Part shown: positions 34,489 through 42,421 of the stretch, in pieces
How positions within the stretch are numbered: the stretch's first letter is position 1
How the letters are laid out: every line of letters begins with the position of its first letter
NCBI RefSeq assembly: GCF_000720325.1
Contig: NZ_JOJM01000014.1
Span: 1-64,000, forward strand
DNA length: 64,000 nt
DNA from: Streptomyces sp. NRRL B-1347
GTDB taxonomy: Bacteria > Actinomycetota > Actinomycetes > Streptomycetales > Streptomycetaceae
Reading direction: 5' to 3'
Notes under the pieces: model-generated
Databases searched by the model: none
Seen by the model: the letters and a program-made list of their open reading frames with translations, nothing else
What the model was told of the DNA's origin: nothing
Position numbers and translations under genes: made by a program

Positions 34489-35627
34489 CGCGCGGCGCCC
34501 ACCCCCTGGTCCTGCTGCGCCGCCTGCTCGTCGCCGCCGCGGCGGCCGGGACCGGATTCCTGCTCCTGTGCGCGCTCGGCCACGCCCTGGGCCACCCGGG
34601 CTCCAGCGGCGCCGCCGCGCGCCTGGCCTGGTGCGCGCTGCCGCTCGCCGCCACCGTGTACTTCGCCGTCGCCGTGGCCCGCAGCGACCCCGGCACCAAG
34701 CCGCGCCCCGGACTCTCCTCGGTCGGCCTCGGCCCCGGCCGGCTCATGGTCGTCTCGGCCATGACCACGGCGGTGGCCTGCACGCTCGGGTCCATGGTGG
34801 CGCTGCTGTTCTTCCTGCACCTGCGCGGCGACCTCACCGGTCTGCCCTTCGACGGCGCCGCCGCCGACCTCCTCGCCGCCGACCGGCCGCTGCCGCTCGC
34901 CGCCGCGCTCACGCTGCTCGCCCTGGCACCGCTCGGCGCGTCCGTCGCGGTCGCGCTCACGCTCCGCCCGCGGCGCGCGAAGCCCGGTGCCCAGCCGCCC
35001 GACCCCGACGCCCCGCCCCCCGCGCCGGGCGGCCTGCCGTGGGGCGTGGCCCTGCTCGCGGCCGGGCTCGCCGTCGAGACGTACGCGAGCGGCGCCGACG
35101 CCGCGCCGGGCCTGCGCATGCCCGGCGGCATCGACGGCAGCCCGGCCGGCGTGCTCACCGGCTGGGCGCTCACCGCGGTCGGCCTGGCCCTCGCCGGACC
35201 CGGCCTCACCCATCTGTGCGGACGCCTGCTGCAAGCGGTGCGGCCCGGGGCGCTGCGGCTGCTCGCGGGGCGCGTACTGATGCGGGAGGCGCGCCGGATC
35301 GGCCAGCCACTCGGCGTGGTGTGCGCGGTGGCGTCCGGCGCGTACGCGCTGACCACGCTGCACGCGGCGGGCGGCCGCGCGGACATCGGCCCGCTCACCA
35401 CGCTCGGCGCGCTGCTCGTCGCGGGCTGCACGGTGCTCACCCTGGCCACCGCGGCGGCCGAGTCCCGCCACGCCCGCGCCTCGACCCAGGCGGCACTGGT
35501 CCGCCTCGGCGCGCCCGCGTCCCTGCTCCGCGGCTCCGCTGCCCTGCGCACGGGGGTGCTCGCGGCCACGTTCGGGCCCCTGACCTGGCTGGTGGCCCAG
35601 CTGTCCGCGATGCCGCTGGCGCGCTGA
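34470..35627 (+). CDS. Membrane partner of the ABC ATPase (putative permease)
   Basis: A 385-residue, very Ala/Leu-rich membrane protein with roughly eight hydrophobic segments (for example LLVAAAAAGTGFLLLCALG near the N-terminus and GVALLAAGLAVETYA in the middle). The layout suggests two halves of about four helices, as in FtsX/MacB-like permeases, but no periplasmic domain is evident. GTG 34470 has GGAAGG upstream and lies inside the ATPase gene. No family motif lets me name a substrate; antibiotic or lipid efflux is only a possibility. Confidence 0.75.
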   Translation: MLALRLARGAHPLVLLRRLLVAAAAAGTGFLLLCALGHALGHPGSSGAAARLAWCALPLAATVYFAVAVARSDPGTKPRPGLSSVGLGPGRLMVVSAMTTAVACTLGSMVALLFFLHLRGDLTGLPFDGAAADLLAADRPLPLAAALTLLALAPLGASVAVALTLRPRRAKPGAQPPDPDAPPPAPGGLPWGVALLAAGLAVETYASGADAAPGLRMPGGIDGSPAGVLTGWALTAVGLALAGPGLTHLCGRLLQAVRPGALRLLAGRVLMREARRIGQPLGVVCAVASGAYALTTLHAAGGRADIGPLTTLGALLVAGCTVLTLATAAAESRHARASTQAALVRLGAPASLLRGSAALRTGVLAATFGPLTWLVAQLSAMPLAR

Positions 35628-35632
35628 GGACG

Positions 35633-35760
35633 GGAGTTCCGGCGCGGGGCCCGAGGGCTGGAGTACCGGTGCGCGGCCCCTGGAGCACCGGTGCGCGGCC
35701 GGAGGCTGGAGCGCCGACGTGAGGCCCGAGTACGGCAGTTCCGGCGCCGGGCCCGAGCCC
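35633..35760 (+). repeat. Degenerate tandem repeat of about 22-27 bp units
   Basis: Five adjacent units share the core ggag-ccgg-gcg-ggccc: they start near 35633, 35660, 35681, 35706 and 35734. Two central units match at 20 of about 22 bases. It follows the permease stop directly. The 249-bp gap to the VOC gene otherwise holds only that gene's promoter region. The units vary in length and are contiguous, so this is not a CRISPR array. Confidence 0.55.
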
Positions 35761-35876
35761 GTCACGCATTCGCTCGAAAAAACTTCCGCACCACCGATGA
35801 GTTCTCGCCCGGCCTCCCGTCTACCCCTTCGTAAGACGCACCGCACACCGAACACCACCCGAGCGGGAGACACCTC

Positions 35877-36281
35877 ATGTACCAGCAGATGATCTTCGTG
35901 AACCTGGCCGTGTCCGACGTCGAGGCCTCCAAGAAGTTCTTCACCGGGCTCGGCTACACGATCAACCCCCAGTTCACGACGGACGACTGCGCCTGCGTGG
36001 TGATCAGCGACACCATCGTCGCGATGCTGCTCGGCACGGCGCGCTACCAGGACTTCACCACCAAGGAGATCGCGGACTCCAGGAAGACCAGCGAGGTCCT
36101 GCTCTGTCTGAGCGCCGAGAGCCGCGCCCAGGTCGACGAGATCGCCGACAAGGCCGTCGCGGCCGGCGGCACGGCGGGCCGCACCCAGGACTACGGCACC
36201 ATGTACGGCCGCAGCTTCGACGACCTCGACGGCCACACCTGGGAGATCATGTGGATGGACCCGGCCCAGGTCGAGGGCTGA
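35877..36281 (+). CDS. VOC-family protein (glyoxalase/bleomycin-resistance fold)
   Basis: A 134-residue vicinal-oxygen-chelate protein. The first beta-alpha module is FVNLAVSDVEASKKFFTGLGY, and the second ends with DLDGHTWEIMWMD, where His and Glu are plausible metal ligands. GGGAG lies before ATG 35877. Related bacterial proteins act as lactoylglutathione lyase-like or metal-dependent enzymes, but the substrate cannot be assigned. It is monocistronic, between a repeat tract and the LOG-like gene. Confidence 0.88.
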   Translation: MYQQMIFVNLAVSDVEASKKFFTGLGYTINPQFTTDDCACVVISDTIVAMLLGTARYQDFTTKEIADSRKTSEVLLCLSAESRAQVDEIADKAVAAGGTAGRTQDYGTMYGRSFDDLDGHTWEIMWMDPAQVEG

Positions 36282-36319
36282 GCCCCCCTCCCCCGCCGCC
36301 GGGTGCCTAGCATGGGCGG

Positions 36320-37540
36320 ATGCTCCCCTCCGAAGCATCCGCCCCGCACCCCGGGGACCGCGAGATCGAGACGCTCACCGCGTTCGACGAGGTCGTCGCG
36401 GAACGCGGCTCACTGGCCGGATACCGCGTCCAGGCCGTCGATCTGACGGACCGTACGGACGTACTGCTGGCCGTCGACACCGCGGACGCCGTCTTCCTGG
36501 GCTGCCCCATGCGCGAGGCCGCGGCGGCCCGGGTCCGCGCCTCCGGCGCCCTGGTCTTCCCGCCCGTGCCCGGGCTGCCGTTCGACCCCTACCTCGCCCG
36601 CCTCTACACCCCGGGCGACCTGTTCGCGGGCCTGGCCGACGGCGGCTACGAGGCGACGCCGGACGCCCGCGCCTACGCCTGGTTCCAGCGCACCAAGGCC
36701 GACGGCGACGTCTTCGCCTCCATGCTGCGGGCGGTCCACGACGACTCCGTGTCCGACGCGCTCGACGAGCTCCTCCACGGCGCCCGGGTCGTGGGCGTCA
36801 TGGGCGGCCACGCGATGGCCCGCGGCACCGACGCGTACGCGGCCGCCGCCCGGCTCGGACGCTCCCTCGCACGAGCCGGTCTCACGGTGGCCACGGGCGG
36901 CGGGCCCGGCGCCATGGAGGCGGCGAATCTCGGCGCGTACGCCGCCCCGTACGACGACACCATGCTCGACGAATCCCTCGAACTCCTCGCCAAGGCGCCC
37001 TCGTTCACGCCGTCGGTGACCGACTGGGCGAAGGCCGCGTTCGCCGTGCGGGAGCGGTGGCCGGACGGCGGGGCGTCGGTCGGCATCCCCACCTGGTTCT
37101 ACGGCCACGAGCCGCCGAACGCGTTCGCCGCGCACCTCGCGAAGTACTTCGCCAACGCCACCCGCGAGGACGGGCTGCTGGCCCGCTCGAACGCGGGCGT
37201 CGTCTTCCTGCCCGGCGCCGCCGGCACGGTCCAGGAGATCTTCGACAACGCGACCCCCAACTACTACGGGTCCCGCGGCGAGCCCACCCCCATGATCCTG
37301 GTCGACCGGGCCCACTGGACGACCCACCTCCCGGCCTGGCCCCTCCTCCAGGCCCTGGCGAAGGACCGCCCGATGGCGGAACGCATCGCGCTGGTGGACG
37401 ACGCGGAGAGTGCGGCAGAAGCACTTACCGCTGTGGGCAATCGTCCCGCAGGGCGAGTGGGGTATCCCCTGCTCGAGCGAAGCCGAGAGCTTGGGGAGGG
37501 GTGGGCACAGCCCCGAGGTGCCGCTCGGCCGTCAACGTAA
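36320..37540 (+). CDS. LOG-like Rossmann-fold nucleotide-binding protein with repeat-derived C-terminus
   Basis: A 406-residue protein. Residues about 150-370 form a Rossmann-type domain with VVGVMGGHAMARG, TVATGGGPGAMEAAN and LPGAAGTVQEIFDN. The last matches the PGGxGTxxE motif of the LOG/lysine-decarboxylase-like family with Ala for Gly, so nucleotide-monophosphate binding is likely. The first 140 residues are a separate domain of unknown role. The last ~38 residues (from about AVGNRPAGRVGY) are read from the 99-bp repeat, copy 2; before it the natural gene probably ended near ESAAEAL. ATG 36320 starts the frame. It converges with the next gene, 7 bp away. Confidence 0.82.
   Translation: MLPSEASAPHPGDREIETLTAFDEVVAERGSLAGYRVQAVDLTDRTDVLLAVDTADAVFLGCPMREAAAARVRASGALVFPPVPGLPFDPYLARLYTPGDLFAGLADGGYEATPDARAYAWFQRTKADGDVFASMLRAVHDDSVSDALDELLHGARVVGVMGGHAMARGTDAYAAAARLGRSLARAGLTVATGGGPGAMEAANLGAYAAPYDDTMLDESLELLAKAPSFTPSVTDWAKAAFAVRERWPDGGASVGIPTWFYGHEPPNAFAAHLAKYFANATREDGLLARSNAGVVFLPGAAGTVQEIFDNATPNYYGSRGEPTPMILVDRAHWTTHLPAWPLLQALAKDRPMAERIALVDDAESAAEALTAVGNRPAGRVGYPLLERSRELGEGWAQPRGAARPST
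37428..37526 (+). repeat. 99-bp dispersed repeat, copy 2, inside a gene 3' end
   Basis: Near-identical to 23877-23975. Differences visible are a c-to-t at the ggggYatcccc palindrome and two bases close to the right end. The copy overlaps the end of the LOG-like gene, supplying its final ~33 codons before a TAA at 37538-37540. Confidence 0.75.
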
Positions 37541-37547
37541 CCCGGCG

Positions 37548-38333
37548 TCAGCCAAAGGAGGCCCGCCTCAGCCAGAACTCCAGCAACTCCCGATCCCCCA
37601 ACACCTCAACCCGCCCAGAATCCACCCCCCGCCGCCGGTAGAACGCGAGCAGCACCTCGGTCAACGGCCCCCGCAGCACCACGTCCGCGTCCGCCGCCCC
37701 CGGCCCCCGCTCCCACGCCACCCCGTCCGGCCCGAGCGCAATGACCCACCCCACCCCGGCGTCCACGGCGTGCAGCCCCAGCGTCCCCCCGTCCCCCGTC
37801 AGCTCCACCGCCCGCGGATCCGCCTTCGCCAGTTGCACGAACCGCACGATGTCCAGCCACTCGTCGATGGCGTCGGCGGCCACGTCGGGCGCGAGCTCGT
37901 ACGCGGCGCCCACGGCGATCGCCGCGTCCGCCCGGTGGATGGCCAGCTCGTGCGTCATGCGCCGCGCCCAGAACCCGGCCGTGGCCTCCCCCGCCCAGGA
38001 CCACACGGGCGTATCGGCATCGGCACCGCGCAGCGTCTCGTCGAACATCTCCGCGGTCTCGGCGAGCCACGCGTCGAGCGCGGCCGCGCCCGCCTCCTCG
38101 GGCCCTTCGAAGCCGGGCACCCGCGCGTCGGGGATGTTCTCCGTGGCCCGGGTCCGCACGTGCAGCTCGACCAGGCGCACCGCGCCGCCCATGTGCCGTA
38201 CGAGCTGATCGAGGGTCCAGTCGGGGCAGGTGGGGACGGTCACCGACAGGTCGGCGCCGTCCAGCGTCGCCCGCAGACTCTCCAGCTGGGCGGCGACTTG
38301 GTGGCGGTAACGCTCGTACGGAAGGCAGGCCAT
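37548..38333 (-). CDS. Mycothiol-dependent maleylpyruvate isomerase-family protein
   Basis: A 261-residue DinB-like protein of the actinomycete MDMPI family. The N-terminal helical domain shows TVPTCPDWTLDQLVRHMGG and the FWARRMTHELAIHRADA block with metal-binding His. The last ~100 residues form the second, SCP-like domain (DVVLRGPLTEVLLAFYRR). Members use mycothiol as thiol cofactor, but most have unknown substrates. ATG 38333 has no strong ribosome site. It follows the thiamine ATPase gene by only 10 bp, so it may be the last gene of that operon. Confidence 0.85.
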   Translation of the reverse strand: MACLPYERYRHQVAAQLESLRATLDGADLSVTVPTCPDWTLDQLVRHMGGAVRLVELHVRTRATENIPDARVPGFEGPEEAGAAALDAWLAETAEMFDETLRGADADTPVWSWAGEATAGFWARRMTHELAIHRADAAIAVGAAYELAPDVAADAIDEWLDIVRFVQLAKADPRAVELTGDGGTLGLHAVDAGVGWVIALGPDGVAWERGPGAADADVVLRGPLTEVLLAFYRRRGVDSGRVEVLGDRELLEFWLRRASFG

Positions 38334-38343
38334 GGGCGGGAGC

Positions 38344-39432
38344 CTAGGCCGTCGCACCCCGCCGCAGCACCACCACTTCCTCCACCGCGAAGCGCACGCC
38401 CACGCGCGCGCCCGGCTCCGGCGCGTCGCGCAGCCCGCACGCGGCCTCCAGGCGCGGCGCGCCCTCACCGTCGACGGGCTCCAGGCGCACGGCGACGTGC
38501 GTGCCCCGGAACGTGCGCCCCGTCACCACGCACGCGAGCCCGTCGTCCGCCTCCACGAGCCGCACTCCTGCGGGCCGTACGAGCAGCCGGCAGCGGCCGT
38601 CCGCCGTGCCGTCCGGCACCGGGACCTTGCCCCACGCGGTCGCGGCGGCCGCTCCCGTGACGGTCGCGTCGACCACGTTGTCGAAGCCGAGGAAGCGCGC
38701 CACGAACTCGTCGGCGGGCCTGCGCCACACCTCAAGAGGCGTACCGGACTGGGCGATCCGGCCGTCCCGCATCACCACGACCCGGTCGGCGAGCGCGAAC
38801 GCCTCGCCCTGGTCGTGCGTGACCGCGAGCACCGTCGTGCCCAACTCCTGGAACAGCTCCCGCAGTTCGGCGACCAGCCGCTCCCGCAGGGACCGGTCGA
38901 GCTGGCCGAGCGGCTCGTCGAGCATCAGCAGGCGCGGCCGGGGCGCGAGGGCCCGGGCGAGCGCCACCCGCTGCTGCTCTCCACCCGAAAGCGAGGCGAC
39001 GGCCCGCTTCTGCGCTCCCGGCAGGCCCACCAGGTCAAGGAGTTCCGCCACCCGCAGCGCCTGCTCGGCGCGCGGTACGCCGTGCATGCGCAGGCCGAAG
39101 GCCACGTTGCCCGCCACGTCGCGCTGCGGGAAGAGCTGGTGGTCCTGGAACATCAGGCCGACGCCCCGCTTGTGCGCGGGCACCCCCGCCTGGTCGCGGC
39201 CGCCGAGCACGACCCGTCCGGAGTCCAGCGCCTGGAGCCCGGCGACCGCGCGCAGCAGGGTGGACTTGCCGCTGCCGCTCGGCCCGAGCACGCACACGAT
39301 CTCGTGCTCGGCGACGTCGAGGCCGACCGCGTCGAGTGCGGTGTGCGCGGCCCGGGCGCCGAAGCGCACGGTGGCCTCGTCGAGCCGCAGCAGCGCGCCC
39401 TGCGCGATCCCCGCGGGGGCCGTGGCGGTCAT
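38344..39432 (-). CDS. thiQ: Thiamine ABC transporter ATP-binding protein
   Basis: A 362-residue ATPase. Walker A is GPSGSGKST (about 50-58), Q-loop in MFQDHQLF, signature LSGGEQQR, Walker B LLMLDEP and switch His in VTHDQGEA. A C-terminal TOBE-like region (RLLVRPAGVRL) makes it larger than E. coli ThiQ and similar to Fe/thiamine-type ATPases. ATG 39432 shares one base with the permease stop (TGATG). It is the third gene behind the TPP riboswitch, which points to thiamine or a derivative as cargo. Confidence 0.9.
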   Translation of the reverse strand: MTATAPAGIAQGALLRLDEATVRFGARAAHTALDAVGLDVAEHEIVCVLGPSGSGKSTLLRAVAGLQALDSGRVVLGGRDQAGVPAHKRGVGLMFQDHQLFPQRDVAGNVAFGLRMHGVPRAEQALRVAELLDLVGLPGAQKRAVASLSGGEQQRVALARALAPRPRLLMLDEPLGQLDRSLRERLVAELRELFQELGTTVLAVTHDQGEAFALADRVVVMRDGRIAQSGTPLEVWRRPADEFVARFLGFDNVVDATVTGAAAATAWGKVPVPDGTADGRCRLLVRPAGVRLVEADDGLACVVTGRTFRGTHVAVRLEPVDGEGAPRLEAACGLRDAPEPGARVGVRFAVEEVVVLRRGATA

Positions 39433-41141
39433 CAGAACTCTCCCGTCGTACGGTCCGTGCGCAGCCGCTCCAGGAGCAGGAGCGACACCGCGCACACCAC
39501 CATGAGAATCGTCGAAAGGGCCATCGCCTGCCCGTAGTTGAGGTCACCGGGGCGGCCGAACAAGGTGGCCACCGCGACCGGCAGGGTCGGGTTGTCGGGC
39601 CGCGCGATGAACACCGTCGCGCCGAACTCGCCGAGCGACACCGCGAACGCGAACCCGGCCGCGATGAGCAGCGCGCGCCGCACCAGCGGCAGGTCGACCT
39701 CCCGCCAGGCCCGCAGCGGCGAGGCCCCGAGCACGGCCGCGGCCTCCCGCAGCCGCTCGTCCACGGCGCGCAGCACGGGCAGCATCGTACGGACCACGAA
39801 CGGCACGCCCACCAGGGCCTGGGCGAGCGGCACCAGGAACCAGGACGCCCGCAGGTCCAGCGGCGGCTCGTCCAGGGCGATGAGGAAGCCGAAGCCGACC
39901 GTCACCGCGGACACGCCGAGCGGCAGCATGAGGAGCGCGTCGAAGCCGCGCACGAGCCGGCCCGCGCGCCGGGTCAGCGCCGCGGCCGCGAGCCCGCCGA
40001 CGACCAGGGCGATGGCGGTGGCGACGGCCGCGTACTGGAGGGAGTTCCAGATCGCGTCGACGGGCGGCACCAGGAAGGCCCCGCCCTCCGTCGACGTCAG
40101 CTGCCGGTAGTACACGAAGCCGTAGCCCTCCGGGCCGTCGAGGGACCGCTGCACCAGGACGCCGAGCGGCAGCACGACCAGCACGGCCACGGTGAGCAGC
40201 ACGAAGCCGAGCAGCCCCCACTGCCCGGCCCCGCGCGGCCTGCGCGCCGTCGTCGCGGCGTCGACGAGGCGCAGCGTGCTCTCGCGCCGGCGCACGGTCC
40301 AGGCGTGCACGGCCAGGACCCCGCCGACCGCCGCGAACTGCACGAGGGTGAGGACGGCGGCCGTCGGCAGGTCGAGCAGGTTGGCCGTCTGCCGGTAGAT
40401 CTCCACTTCGAGCGTCGCGTACGTGGGTCCGCCGAGGATCTGCACGACGCCGAAGGACGTGAACGTGAACAGGAAGACCATCAGCGCGGCGGCGGCCACG
40501 GCGGGCGCGAGCGCGGGCAGCGTCACCGTCCGCCACGCGCGCGTGCGCGAGGCCCCGAGCATCCGCGCGGCCTCCTCCTGCCGCGGGTCGAGCTGGGACC
40601 ACAGGCCGCCGACGGTGCGCACGACGACGGCGTAGTTGAAGAAGACGTGGGCGAGCAGGATCGCCCACACCGTGGTGTCCAGACGTACGCCCCACAGCTC
40701 GTCGAGCAGCCCGCCGCGCCCGATCAGCGCGAGGAAGGCCGTGCCCACGACGACGGTCGGCAGCACGAACGGCACGGTGACGACCGCCCGCAGCACCTGC
40801 TTGCCGGGGAAGTCGAAGCGCGCGAAGACATACGCGCCGGGGAGCGCGAAGAGCAGGGTGAGCGCCGTCGACGCGAGCGCCTGCCAGGTGGTGAACCACA
40901 GCACGTGCTGGATGTCCGACTGCCCGAGCACGTCGGCGATCCGCCCGAACTGCCAGGCGCCGTCCACCTTCAGGCCGCGCACGACGATCGCGGCGACCGG
41001 GTAGGCGAAGAAGACGGCGAAGAACGCGACGGGCAGGGCCATGAGCCCGAGCCGCGCCGCGCCGCCCCGCGACGGCCGCCGACCCTTGCGGGCCCGCGCC
41101 TTCGCTACTTCAGTACGAGCGAGGTCCACGACTTGACCCAC
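39432..41141 (-). CDS. thiP: Thiamine ABC transporter, fused two-domain permease
   Basis: A 569-residue permease with about twelve helices in two homologous halves, the layout of ThiP and FbpB. Two EAA loops are visible: EEAARMLGASRTRAWRTV (about 188-205) and REAAAVLGASPLRAWREV in the second half. A short basic N-terminus precedes helix 1. GTG 41141 lies in the thiB 3' end (37-bp overlap); GTG 41129 is an equally reasonable start. It transports the ligand delivered by ThiB and is powered by the downstream ATPase. Confidence 0.92.
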   Translation of the reverse strand: MGQVVDLARTEVAKARARKGRRPSRGGAARLGLMALPVAFFAVFFAYPVAAIVVRGLKVDGAWQFGRIADVLGQSDIQHVLWFTTWQALASTALTLLFALPGAYVFARFDFPGKQVLRAVVTVPFVLPTVVVGTAFLALIGRGGLLDELWGVRLDTTVWAILLAHVFFNYAVVVRTVGGLWSQLDPRQEEAARMLGASRTRAWRTVTLPALAPAVAAAALMVFLFTFTSFGVVQILGGPTYATLEVEIYRQTANLLDLPTAAVLTLVQFAAVGGVLAVHAWTVRRRESTLRLVDAATTARRPRGAGQWGLLGFVLLTVAVLVVLPLGVLVQRSLDGPEGYGFVYYRQLTSTEGGAFLVPPVDAIWNSLQYAAVATAIALVVGGLAAAALTRRAGRLVRGFDALLMLPLGVSAVTVGFGFLIALDEPPLDLRASWFLVPLAQALVGVPFVVRTMLPVLRAVDERLREAAAVLGASPLRAWREVDLPLVRRALLIAAGFAFAVSLGEFGATVFIARPDNPTLPVAVATLFGRPGDLNYGQAMALSTILMVVCAVSLLLLERLRTDRTTGEF

Positions 41142-42196
41142 GGCTCACGGTTGTCGGCGATCTTCTTGGGGGCCATCGTCCCGGGCTTCTCGACCTCGAC
41201 GCCGTACTTCCGGAAGAGCTCGGGCACCTGCGCGCCCTTCCGCACGGGGTTCACGAACATCTGGAGCGGCATGTCGTCCTGGAACCGCTTGCCGGACAGG
41301 AAGTCGAGCAGGGCCTTGCCGCCCTTGGCGTTCTTGGCGTTGCTGAGCAGGCCCGCGTACTCGACCTGCCGGAAGCAGGTGCCGGTCGCGACGCCGGTCG
41401 GGGCCTCCTGGGGCCGCGGCTTGGCGTACAGGACCTCGACGGGCGGCGAGGAGGCGTACGACACCACGAGCGGCCGGTCGCCCTTGGCCTTGCGGCCGCC
41501 CGCGGAGCCGGAGAACTCCTGGTTGTAGGCCTGGTCCCAGCCGTCGACGACCTTGACGCCGTTGTCCTTGAGCTTCTTCCAGTAGCCCTGCCAGCCGTCG
41601 TCGCCGTACTGGGCGGCGGTGCCGAGCAGGAAGCCGAGCCCCGGCGAGGACGTGGAGGCGTTCTCGGTGACCAGCAGGTTCTTGTACGCGGGCTTGACCA
41701 GGTCGGCGAAGGTCCGCGGCGGCGCGAGCTTCTTGTCGGCGAAGTACTTCTTGTCGTAGTTCACGCAGATGTCGCCGCTGTCGACGGGCGTCACGCGGCG
41801 CTCGCCCTTGGCGAGCCGGTACTCCGGCAGGACCAGGCCCGCGTCCTTCGCCTCGTACGGCTGGAAGAGGCCGTTGTCGAGGGCGCGCGAGAGCAGGGTG
41901 TTGTCGACGCCGAAGAAGACGTCGCCCTGCGGGTTGCCCTTGGTGAGGATCGCCTTGTTGACGGCCTGGCCCGCGTCGCCGTCCTTGAGGATGCGGACCT
42001 TGTACCCGGAGGTCTTCTCGAAGTCCTTCAGGACGTCCTTGGAGACGTTGAAGGAGCTGTGGCTGACCAGGGTGACGTCCTTGGACCCCGTCCCGGAGCC
42101 GCCGCCCGAGTCACCGCCGGAGCCGCACGCGGAGACGGCGACGAGCCCGAGGCCCACCGCGACCGCGGTCAGAGTGGCCTTCTTGGTGGTGCTCAC
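41105..42196 (-). CDS. thiB: Thiamine-binding lipoprotein
   Basis: A 363-residue extracellular binding protein with an N-terminal lipoprotein signal: Lys-rich start, hydrophobic core and a lipobox SAC at about residues 22-24, followed by a Gly/Ser linker. Family stretches are VTLVSHSSFNVSKDVLKDFE, GDVFFGVDNTLLSRAL and VVSYASSPPVEV, as in ThiB/TbpA. GTG 42196 follows AGGAGG at 11 nt; that ribosome site is itself inside a hairpin. Upstream lie an attenuator stem and a TPP riboswitch, which supports thiamine (or TPP) as ligand. Confidence 0.93.
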   Translation of the reverse strand: MSTTKKATLTAVAVGLGLVAVSACGSGGDSGGGSGTGSKDVTLVSHSSFNVSKDVLKDFEKTSGYKVRILKDGDAGQAVNKAILTKGNPQGDVFFGVDNTLLSRALDNGLFQPYEAKDAGLVLPEYRLAKGERRVTPVDSGDICVNYDKKYFADKKLAPPRTFADLVKPAYKNLLVTENASTSSPGLGFLLGTAAQYGDDGWQGYWKKLKDNGVKVVDGWDQAYNQEFSGSAGGRKAKGDRPLVVSYASSPPVEVLYAKPRPQEAPTGVATGTCFRQVEYAGLLSNAKNAKGGKALLDFLSGKRFQDDMPLQMFVNPVRKGAQVPELFRKYGVEVEKPGTMAPKKIADNREPWVKSWTSLVLK

Positions 42197-42207
42197 GTGA
42201 GTTCATT

Positions 42208-42227
42208 CCTCCTGGAGTGACCAGGAG
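42208..42227 (-). promoter_or_regulatory. Hairpin masking the thiB ribosome-binding site
   Basis: CTCCTGG (42209-42215) and CCAGGAG (42221-42227) form a 7-bp stem around a 5-nt loop. The Shine-Dalgarno AGGAGG (42213-42208 on the minus strand) lies in the stem. Pairing would block translation of thiB. Confidence 0.65.
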
Positions 42228-42235
42228 AAGACGCG

Positions 42236-42271
42236 GCCCTGCCCGCGAACCGGGCGGTTCGCGGGCAGGGC
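42236..42271 (-). terminator. Attenuator hairpin between the TPP aptamer and thiB
   Basis: A perfect 16-bp stem (42236-42251 with 42256-42271) with a 4-nt loop lies about 22 nt after the aptamer. It is the probable expression platform of the riboswitch, ending transcription when TPP is bound, or else a Rho-independent block without T-tract. Confidence 0.75.
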
Positions 42272-42293
42272 GCAACAGCTTGAGTGGTGACCG

Positions 42294-42390
42294 AACTTCC
42301 TACCCGGAATGACCCGGGCGAGGTTCAGAGGGTCTGCGGCCGGCCTGTGTCAGGTGCCGCACTCTCAGCGCTGTGGCGCTCCCCTGTCGG
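42294..42390 (-). promoter_or_regulatory. TPP riboswitch (THI element)
   Basis: On the minus strand the aptamer reads ACAGGGGAGC near its 5' end (from about 42388), CTGAGAGTGCGGC for the pyrimidine-sensing arm, then GACCCTCTGAACCT and CCGGGTCATTCCGGGTAGGAAGT for the pyrophosphate arm and closing strand. These are the conserved THI-box segments in the right order. It precedes the thiamine ABC transporter. Binding of thiamine pyrophosphate is expected to turn the operon off. Confidence 0.95.
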
Positions 42391-42421
42391 AATATGCAGA
42401 TGTTTCGGCCAGCGTACCGCG

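Noticed and set aside
35633..35760. CRISPR-like array
   Set aside because: Units are contiguous, vary in length and lack unique spacers; no cas genes are present.
39336..41528. Open frame of 730 codons on the plus strand
   Set aside because: Antisense to thiQ, thiP and thiB with composition typical of shadows (Arg/Gly/Glu/His).
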